Below are positions 58,698 to 64,000 of a stretch of 64,000 nucleotides of DNA, one piece after another (the stretch's first letter is position 1; the number at the start of each line of letters is the position of its first letter). Origin of the DNA: Chitinophagaceae bacterium UBA4411 (GTDB lineage Bacteria > Bacteroidota > Bacteroidia > Chitinophagales > Chitinophagaceae); assembly GCA_002400415.1 (NCBI GenBank), contig DGQP01000002.1, forward strand, positions 62,001 through 126,000, given 5' to 3'. The notes under the pieces were generated by a model. That model searched no databases, had not been told where the DNA came from, and saw only the letters and a program-made list of their open reading frames with translations. The position numbers and the translations under genes were made by a program.

Positions 58698-59887
58698 TAT
58701 AAATTTTTCATGTATGTATCGAGATCCTTATCCCCTCTTCCGCTCAAACAGATCACTATCACATCGGTTTTTTTAAAATTGATCATCTTCAACGCATGTA
58801 AAGCATGTGCTGATTCCAATGCAGGGATGATCCCTTCTGTTTTACTCAGTTCAAACGCTGCATTCAATGCCTTGGTATCGGTGGCACTCATAAAAATAGC
58901 CCGGCCGGTTTGAAACAGGTTTGCATGCAAGGGTCCGATACCCGGGTAATCCAATCCCGCAGAGATACTATGCGGTTCCACCACCTGCCCGTCTGCGGTT
59001 TGCATCAGCAGGCTTTTACTGCCATGCAAAATTCCCGGCTTACCAAGTTGCGTGGTGGCGGCGCTCATGCCGCTGTTCACACCGTGACCTGCTGCTTCCA
59101 CGGCTACTAATTTCACCGAAGGTTCATCTAAGAAATGATAGAATGCGCCGGCTGCATTGCTTCCCCCGCCCACACAGGCGATCACATAGTTGGGTAATTC
59201 ATTCCCGGTTTTTTCCAGTAATTGTTTGCGCATCTCTTCGCTGATCACACTTTGAAACCTGGCCACCATATCTGGATAAGGATGCGGTCCCACCACGCTG
59301 CCTATTATATAATGTGTATCATCCGGGTGATTGATCCAGTCACGGATGGCTTCATTCGTCGCATCTTTCAGGGTCTTGCTGCCGCTGGTGGCCGGTATCA
59401 CCGTAGCGCCGAGCATTTTCATTCTCGCCACATTCGGCGCCTGCCGTTCAATATCTTTTTCGCCCATGTACACGATGCACTCCACTCCTTTCAATGCGCA
59501 GACCGTGGCGGTAGCCACTCCATGCTGACCGGCTCCTGTTTCCGCAATGATTCTTTTTTTTCCCAACCGTTGTGCCAGTAATATCTGTCCGATGGTGTTA
59601 TTGATCTTATGAGCACCGGTATGACAAAGGTCTTCCCGCTTCAGGTAAATATTGGCGCTGTACCGCTTACTCATCCTTTCTGCATGGTACAACGGCGTTG
59701 GCCTGCCTACATAATCCCGCAACAGGTCATTGAATTCCTTTTGAAAACCTTCTTCATAGATAATATCAAGATACTTTGTCCGCAGTTCTTCCACATTGCG
59801 GTGCAGCATCTCGGGGATATAGGCCCCGCCGAAGGAACCATAATAACCCTGTTCATTGGGCTGCTGGTATTTTTGTGTTGTTTCCAT
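58697..59887 (-). CDS. trpB: Tryptophan synthase beta subunit
   Basis: 396 aa. The PLP enzyme signature GREDLCHTGAHKINN-type stretch is seen as LKREDLCHTGAHKINN (about 82-97, with the PLP Lys at HKIN). GCVGGGSNAAG-like binding loop appears as ACVGGGSNAAGAFYHF, and ISAGLDYPGIGP and CLSGRGDKD are conserved. It makes tryptophan from indole and serine in the cytoplasm. Interrupted from the upstream trpF by the HEPN-like gene. Confidence 0.96.
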   Translation of the reverse strand: METTQKYQQPNEQGYYGSFGGAYIPEMLHRNVEELRTKYLDIIYEEGFQKEFNDLLRDYVGRPTPLYHAERMSKRYSANIYLKREDLCHTGAHKINNTIGQILLAQRLGKKRIIAETGAGQHGVATATVCALKGVECIVYMGEKDIERQAPNVARMKMLGATVIPATSGSKTLKDATNEAIRDWINHPDDTHYIIGSVVGPHPYPDMVARFQSVISEEMRKQLLEKTGNELPNYVIACVGGGSNAAGAFYHFLDEPSVKLVAVEAAGHGVNSGMSAATTQLGKPGILHGSKSLLMQTADGQVVEPHSISAGLDYPGIGPLHANLFQTGRAIFMSATDTKALNAAFELSKTEGIIPALESAHALHALKMINFKKTDVIVICLSGRGDKDLDTYMKNL

Positions 59888-60002
59888 GTTTTAATTTTTG
59901 GTATCCCGGCGATAGTACTACTATCATCGCCTGTTGCGTCGCACTCTTCAGGGTTCTGTTTTCATGGCATCATGTATCTGCTTTACTAAAGACCTCTTCT
60001 AA

Positions 60003-60944
60003 TTAGGCAAGAGAAAATTCTTGCACTTTTAAAGCACATTCTAAAACAAAATCAAATGCGAACTGTGTATTATTTAGTAATTCACTTTCCTCATACTTTG
60101 GCTTACTCATAATAACTTTTCCATTAGTACTTCTATAAACAACAGGTATCAGACTCATTAATTTTCGATACTTTCTATAATCAATTCCTAATGATAGAAT
60201 TTTTATGGACTCATCAATACGACCCATATTAATATTAACAGTTTCTCCTACTTCCTTCAATGATTTCCCTAATTTCTCTAAAGATTTTTCATTTTTTTCG
60301 AAAGAAACAGGTATTTGATAGGTCAAAATTTTTTTATAATTAGAACTCCAAAACGACCATTTATTTTTTAGTAGTTCATCGTCGGTCTGAATTAATTCAT
60401 CATAAGCTTTAGCAATTTCTTCCATTGCATCTTCAAACATTAACGCTAAGATCTTACCTTCAGCCTTTTTAAGATAATCCTTCACATTCCCAATAGAGAG
60501 TAAATCTGTTAATGAAATTTCAGAAAACTTTAAATTGAAAACAATTTTAGTATTCACTTCAAAAAATATAGTTGAAGTACTGACACTTTCTGAGACAGCC
60601 AATTTTGATGGCAAAACAAAATCATGTTTTAAAGCATTCCGCAGTTTATTAATTTTCTCAACCTCTGATGCTACCTGCAAATCAGGAAGTATAACAAAAT
60701 AATCCATTAAAGCAATTGAATTCTTAGCTTTCTTGTGTCCGCTATTTTTATGTAGAATATCAATTTTGCTTACATCAGTAATCCCCTTTTTCATACAAGC
60801 AAGGCTCATGAACCAATCAATTGCATCATGAAATGACAAAATACAGGAATAGTTTATTGTTTCCGGCTGTTTTGACTGCTCTACAGCTTGCTTGTACAAG
60901 TGCTTTATATAAGCCAATCTTTTAAGTATTTCATTCTGAGTCAT
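60003..60944 (-). CDS. AT-rich HEPN-like protein inserted in the trp operon
   Basis: 313 aa. The N-terminal part is helical: SCILSFHDAIDWFMSLACMK (about 33-52), then EKINKLRNALKHDF (about 97-109). Here R102-N-A-L-K-H107 fits the R-x4-H catalytic motif of HEPN ribonuclease domains. The C-terminal half (about 180-313) has long helices and a coiled region (EKNEKSLEKLGKSLKEVGE). Base composition is visibly AT-richer than the flanking trp genes. It could be a defence or toxin-type RNase. The assignment is from motif reading only; no partner gene lies next to it. Confidence 0.55.
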   Translation of the reverse strand: MTQNEILKRLAYIKHLYKQAVEQSKQPETINYSCILSFHDAIDWFMSLACMKKGITDVSKIDILHKNSGHKKAKNSIALMDYFVILPDLQVASEVEKINKLRNALKHDFVLPSKLAVSESVSTSTIFFEVNTKIVFNLKFSEISLTDLLSIGNVKDYLKKAEGKILALMFEDAMEEIAKAYDELIQTDDELLKNKWSFWSSNYKKILTYQIPVSFEKNEKSLEKLGKSLKEVGETVNINMGRIDESIKILSLGIDYRKYRKLMSLIPVVYRSTNGKVIMSKPKYEESELLNNTQFAFDFVLECALKVQEFSLA

Positions 60945-61043
60945 ATTTAAAAGTATCGTTTACTTATTGCCTGAAAGATGATTTCATTTTATAAAAGCCC
61001 AAAGCACTAACCTTTCCTATTGATTACTATTTTGCCTCATGGC

Positions 61044-61673
61044 CTATTTTCTTATCGCTTGCTTAAACTGCAACACCAACCCCATATCTTTCACACCCGG
61101 GCTCTTTTCAAACCGGCTGTTGATATCAACACCAAAAAAATCAGGGTGTTTGAATGCCTTTACTTTCGCTGCATCTTCCGGGCGGATACCGCCACTTAAA
61201 AAGAAGGGTTTTTCTATTTTGGCTTTAGTGAGTACACTCCAGTCAAACTGTTTGCCCGTGCCACCAAAACTTTCTTTGAGCCCGCCATTATCAAACAGGT
61301 AATAATCGCAGGCGGCATCGTACTTTGCCACCAATTTGTCAATATCCACTCCATCCGTTACCCGGAATGCTTTGATCACTTCCACTTCACTGCCCAGGTC
61401 CTCGCACATCTCCGGGCTTTCCTCCCCGTGCAGTTGCACGGCATCCAGCCCGTATTCATCAATGGCATCCAGCACTTCGATCATTTCGGGGTTCACGAAC
61501 ACTCCCACTTTCTTCAGATCGAAATCAGCATGCTTGAGCTCTTTGCCGGATAATTTTTCTCCCATGTACCGTGGAGAATCCTTATAAAAGATCAGGCCGG
61601 CAAAATCAACACCCAGTCCGTCTAATTGCTGCAGTTGTTTCATGGTGCTGATACCACACACTTTGATATTCAT
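61044..61673 (-). CDS. trpF: Phosphoribosylanthranilate isomerase, copy 1
   Basis: 209 aa, usual length. Key parts: MNIKVCGIS (catalytic Cys near 6), DAVQLHGEE (about 76-84), DYYLFDNGG with the catalytic Asp near 127 followed by SFGGTGKQFDW, and PFFLSGGIRPEDA (phosphate site). It converts N-(5-phosphoribosyl)-anthranilate to CdRP in tryptophan synthesis. A second full-length copy lies 0.7 kb upstream. All key residues are present in both, so this one is not obviously degenerate. Confidence 0.93.
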   Translation of the reverse strand: MNIKVCGISTMKQLQQLDGLGVDFAGLIFYKDSPRYMGEKLSGKELKHADFDLKKVGVFVNPEMIEVLDAIDEYGLDAVQLHGEESPEMCEDLGSEVEVIKAFRVTDGVDIDKLVAKYDAACDYYLFDNGGLKESFGGTGKQFDWSVLTKAKIEKPFFLSGGIRPEDAAKVKAFKHPDFFGVDINSRFEKSPGVKDMGLVLQFKQAIRK

Positions 61674-61696
61674 TGTTGTTTATTTATTCTTTTAAC

Positions 61697-61759
61697 AACC
61701 CACCCCAAAGTTTGAAAGCAGGTAATTTCCTCCATTCGCCCCTCCCAGGAGGGGATGTT
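61697..61759. repeat. GC-rich repeat element A (minus orientation)
   Basis: AACCCACCCC at 61697-61706, then about 30 nt, then a hairpin core CCCCTCCCAGGAGGGG at 61739-61754 and GATG. Reverse-complemented it reads CATC-core-GCGAATGGAGG...GGGGTGGGTT, matching elements B and C. It forms an inverted pair with B (61697-61706 against 61861-61870). Confidence 0.7.
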
Positions 61760-61839
61760 TCCTAAGGTTGCAAAACTCTGACTATTATTACGATTTGCCA
61801 TTCCCTTTTTGCTCTTGCGGACAGCAGGGCTGTGCGGGG

Positions 61840-61871
61840 CATCCCCTCCCGGGAGGGGCAGGGGTGGGTTA
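61840..61871. repeat. GC-rich repeat element B, ending at the DUF559 stop codon
   Basis: CATCCCCTCCCGGGAGGGG (core palindrome 61843-61858) followed directly by CAGGGGTGGGTTA. Its GGGGTGGGT (61861-61869) is the exact complement of ACCCACCCC in element C, so B and C bracket the DUF559 gene. Confidence 0.72.
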
Positions 61872-62315
61872 CTGTCTTTTTCTAGAAACAGGGTTAATCA
61901 ATCTTTCTCTTCTCTTCAGCACGTCTTCGCCTACCCCATTCCTTTCTTCATAGTCAAGTATCCAGCTCTTAATCTCCCTGACCACAGCTTCCACCTTATT
62001 CACTACCAGCAGAGCATCAAACCGTAAAAAATTGACACCATAACTTTCAATATCATCCTGTCTTATCCAATCTTTAATAATGACTTTCTCATCCAGGTGC
62101 GTAATTCCATCCACTTCGATTGCCAGTTGCAGATCCTTGCAAAAGAAATCAACTATATAATTACTGATTGGCCGCTGCCTGTCAAAATCATATCCCATCA
62201 TCTGCCCGTTCTTTAATTCATTCCAGAGTTTTACTTCTGAGAAGGTCATATTCTCCCGCAGTTTCTTTGCCAGTTCTTTCAGCTTCGGGTTGTATGGAAT
62301 GATTTTTCGTTTCAT
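61869..62315 (-). CDS. DUF559 endonuclease-domain protein between the two trpF genes
   Basis: 148 aa. Same core as the protein at 18913: LAKKLRENMTFSEVKLWNEL, GYDFDRQRPISNYIVDFFC (about 53-71), LAIEVDGITH (about 76-85) and NFLRFDALLV. The metal-site acidic residues in IVDF and IEVDG are conserved, so it is probably active as a nuclease of the Vsr-like fold. It is bounded on both sides by inverted GGGGTGGGT/ACCCACCCC repeats whose left copy overlaps the stop codon. It interrupts the trp operon. Confidence 0.8.
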   Translation of the reverse strand: MKRKIIPYNPKLKELAKKLRENMTFSEVKLWNELKNGQMMGYDFDRQRPISNYIVDFFCKDLQLAIEVDGITHLDEKVIIKDWIRQDDIESYGVNFLRFDALLVVNKVEAVVREIKSWILDYEERNGVGEDVLKRRERLINPVSRKRQ

Positions 62316-62318
62316 AAT

Positions 62319-62381
62319 TACCCACCCCAGCTTTTTAAAGAATTATATTCATTCAATCCGCCCTTCCGGGGAGGGGATGTT
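62319..62381. repeat. GC-rich repeat element C upstream of the DUF559 gene
   Basis: TACCCACCCCAG (62319-62330), 25 to 30 nt of AT-rich DNA, then CCCTTCC-GGGGAGGGG (62361-62376) and ATG. It is an imperfect inverted partner of element B; the core is more diverged than in A and B. Confidence 0.65.
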
Positions 62382-62412
62382 CACTAAAGCAGTCCATTCA
62401 CTACTTCTCTTC

Positions 62413-63048
62413 TCACCCCTTCATATTCTTCACAAACTCTCTCAGTTTCTCCATATTCTTTACCCCGGCACTCACTTCAAACTTGCTGTTGATATCCACG
62501 GCAAATAATTTCTTCGCCTCAGGCAACGCAGCAAATTCTTTCAGCTTCTCTTCATCACCCGGCTCAATACCCCCACTCAGGAAAAACAGTTTATTAATAT
62601 TTGTTCCCTTCAGTACATTCCAGTCAAATTTTTTACCCGTACCGCCATATCCTGACCCCAGTGTATCGAACATATACATATCACATCCTTCATGAAAGGG
62701 CCTTACCATCCAGTCGATCGGGTCATTATCACTCAGCCGGAAAGCTTTGATCACCGATACATAGTTGGCCACTTTTTCACAGAACCGTTCCGATTCATCG
62801 CCATGCAGCTGCACCATATCCAGCCGGTAATCTTCCACCGTCTGCATCAGCTCTTCATACGGCATATTGACAAAGACCCCCACTTTCCCGATACGGCCAC
62901 CGGTCTTTTTCATTTTCTCCGGGCTGATCTTCTTACGCACAAACCTTGGTGACTTTTCATAGAAAATGAAGCCCGCCAGGTCAACCCCCATTTCATCCAG
63001 GGCATTTACCTGCTCGGGCAATGTCATGCCACACACTTTAATTCGCAT
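62413..63048 (-). CDS. trpF: Phosphoribosylanthranilate isomerase, copy 2
   Basis: 211 aa from ATG 63048 (MRIKVCGMT, the family N-terminus). An in-frame extension to 63135 reads through a GC-rich hairpin (SPSRGRGG) and is unlikely. QLHGDE, DMYMFDTLGSGYGGTGKKFDW (Asp then glycine loop) and LFFLSGGIEPGDEE are intact. It is closer to trpC than copy 1 and thus in the usual trpC-trpF position. The duplicate at 61044 is moderately diverged. Confidence 0.92.
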   Translation of the reverse strand: MRIKVCGMTLPEQVNALDEMGVDLAGFIFYEKSPRFVRKKISPEKMKKTGGRIGKVGVFVNMPYEELMQTVEDYRLDMVQLHGDESERFCEKVANYVSVIKAFRLSDNDPIDWMVRPFHEGCDMYMFDTLGSGYGGTGKKFDWNVLKGTNINKLFFLSGGIEPGDEEKLKEFAALPEAKKLFAVDINSKFEVSAGVKNMEKLREFVKNMKG

Positions 63049-63056
63049 GCCCCCCC

Positions 63057-63072
63057 GCCCCCTGGAGGGGGA
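63057..63072. repeat. GC-rich hairpin D between trpC and trpF
   Basis: CCCCCTGGAGGGGG at 63058-63071, a perfect short palindrome of the same style as elements A to C, 10 nt upstream of the trpF start codon. A second hairpin (CTTTCC-TTCA-GGAAAG at 63151-63166, within ACTCC/GGAGT arms) lies further upstream in the same gap. Confidence 0.6.
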
Positions 63073-63212
63073 GTCAGCGACATGCTCTTGCCCGATACCT
63101 GTTTCATTACTGTGCTTTTGCTCCATAGATTTCATGTTAAACTCCTGTACCTTTCCTTCAGGAAAGCCGGAGTGTTTAATAAATCAGCAAAAGCAATCGT
63201 ATAGATAATCAT

Positions 63213-64000
63213 TCATTCGCTAACCCGCTGCAGGTCGATCACAAACTGTTCAAAAGCCAGCCCGGGATATTCTTTCTTCATAAAATTCTCACCGATCAAA
63301 AATCCTTTGAAACCTGCTTTCCTTAAAGTTACGATCGTCTGCACATCACTGATACCGCTTTCTGCCACCGCCGGTTTTTCCGTTGGTATTTTGTTGATAA
63401 GCCCCAGCGATATGTCAATATCCACTTCAAATGTCTTCAGGTTGCGGTTATTCACTCCCACCATATCCACGTCCGTACAAATATGATCCAGCTCTTCCTC
63501 ATTATGAATCTCCAGCAGTACTTCCAGCCCGATACTTTTGGCATAGGCCGCAAACTGTTTTACTTCGCTTTTAGTTAAGCAAGCAGCAATTAACAAAATC
63601 ACATCAGCTCCAAAAGCTTTCGCTTCTGCTATCTGCCATGGATCCACGATAAAATCTTTTCGCAGCACCGGTATATCCGAGATCACTTTGGTCTGGATCA
63701 GGTCATCGAGGTCGCCGCCAAAGAATTCTTCATCGGTCAATACAGAAATACCGGCGGCACCCAAATCATTATAAGCTCTTACCACCGGCTCCACTTCCAG
63801 CTCTTTTGTTTTGAACCAGCCTTTACTGGGGCTCTTCCGTTTGAATTCTGCAATGATCCCGGTGCTGTCCTCCGCCAGCAGGCTTTGTTTCAGTGAACGG
63901 TTACTGATTTTCCAGAAAAATCCGTCTCTTTCAAACCGTTCAACAGAACTCAGCGGTTTGAATTTCTCTATCTCCTTTCTCTTATTCGCAATAATTGTAT
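63213..64000 (-). CDS. trpC: Indole-3-glycerol phosphate synthase (5' end beyond the window)
   Basis: The frame runs to the right window edge, giving 262 visible residues with the extreme N-terminus missing. Visible parts: ANKRKEIEKFKPL, GIIAEFKRKSPSKGW (active-site Lys and phosphate-binding), LTDEEFFGGDLDDL, PVLRKDFIVDPWQIAEAKAFGADVILLIA (in parts: LRKDFIVDPWQI, ADVILLIAA), LEIHNEEEL, NNRNLKTFEVD and VAESGI. It closes the indole ring of CdRP to indole-3-glycerol phosphate. Position one of the operon section seen here. Confidence 0.94.
   Translation of the reverse strand, partial: TIIANKRKEIEKFKPLSSVERFERDGFFWKISNRSLKQSLLAEDSTGIIAEFKRKSPSKGWFKTKELEVEPVVRAYNDLGAAGISVLTDEEFFGGDLDDLIQTKVISDIPVLRKDFIVDPWQIAEAKAFGADVILLIAACLTKSEVKQFAAYAKSIGLEVLLEIHNEEELDHICTDVDMVGVNNRNLKTFEVDIDISLGLINKIPTEKPAVAESGISDVQTIVTLRKAGFKGFLIGENFMKKEYPGLAFEQFVIDLQRVSE

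Noticed and set aside
59912..59932. Hairpin GGCGATGATAGTA / TACTATCGCC between the HEPN-like gene and trpB, considered as terminator or attenuator
   Set aside because: No T run on either strand and no leader peptide with Trp codons; function cannot be supported.
63049..63135. N-terminal extension of the second trpF reading SPSRGRGG
   Set aside because: It translates a GC-rich hairpin; the family start is at 63048.

Overview
The window looks like a chromosomal segment of a Bacteroidota bacterium, most likely of the Chitinophagaceae type. This rests on the many secreted lipoproteins with an SxC or TSC lipobox, the TonB-dependent receptors with carboxypeptidase-like N-terminal domains, the DUF4382, DUF2911, Porin_10 and TlpA/DUF4369 families, the general lack of Shine-Dalgarno sequences, and start regions carrying the Bacteroidota promoter pattern TTTG - about 19 nt - TAnnTTTG. 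No phage or rRNA is present. The only RNA gene I can support is one intact tRNA-Leu(CAA), which is surrounded by broken copies of itself.

Layout. 1-8.9 kb is housekeeping and envelope: the end of tsaD, a tRNA1(Val) methyltransferase, a saccharopine/alanine dehydrogenase-like enzyme, a lipoprotein followed by a TPR-CHAT protein, a DUF4382 lipoprotein, an ECF sigma factor with its membrane TPR partner, and hscB. 9.0-9.72 kb is a tRNA-Leu repeat array carrying a GIY-YIG nuclease gene and insertions of a perfect 20-bp palindrome. 9.7-18.4 kb is metabolic: an FAD/Fe-S oxidase, a proline iminopeptidase-like hydrolase, an amidohydrolase, and a glutamine amidotransferase / ATP-grasp-like / cupin group. 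18.4-19.4 kb is a scar zone holding a TlpA fragment, a DNA methylase tail, an inverted-repeat element and a DUF559 nuclease gene. Then comes tex.

22-39.6 kb is one long minus-strand heavy-metal block: an RND adaptor, a CzcA pump fused to a TolC-like channel, two TonB receptors, an AraC regulator, and a set of secreted or membrane proteins that reuse the heavy-metal-associated (HMA) CxxC domain on very different chassis. The block reads as a metal (probably copper and related ions) sensing, binding, trafficking and efflux programme. An outer-membrane porin, a lipoprotein and sucC follow. 44-57.7 kb is mixed: a PLD-type protein with a small membrane partner, a PHP phosphoesterase, small membrane proteins, a K+/H+ antiporter, a VOC protein, a ParE-type toxin-antitoxin pair, two GNAT acetyltransferases, a DUF2911-TPR protein and a TlpA protein.

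57.8-64 kb is the 3' part of a tryptophan operon on the minus strand, in transcription order trpC (cut by the window edge), trpF, DUF559 nuclease gene, second trpF, an AT-rich HEPN-like gene, trpB and trpA. It has therefore been interrupted at least twice.

The most unusual theme is that three small nuclease genes (one GIY-YIG, two DUF559) each sit inside or next to compact palindromic or inverted repeats, with gene or tRNA debris around them. This could mark repeat families linked to these nucleases. All functional statements come from reading the sequence; no database search was run.
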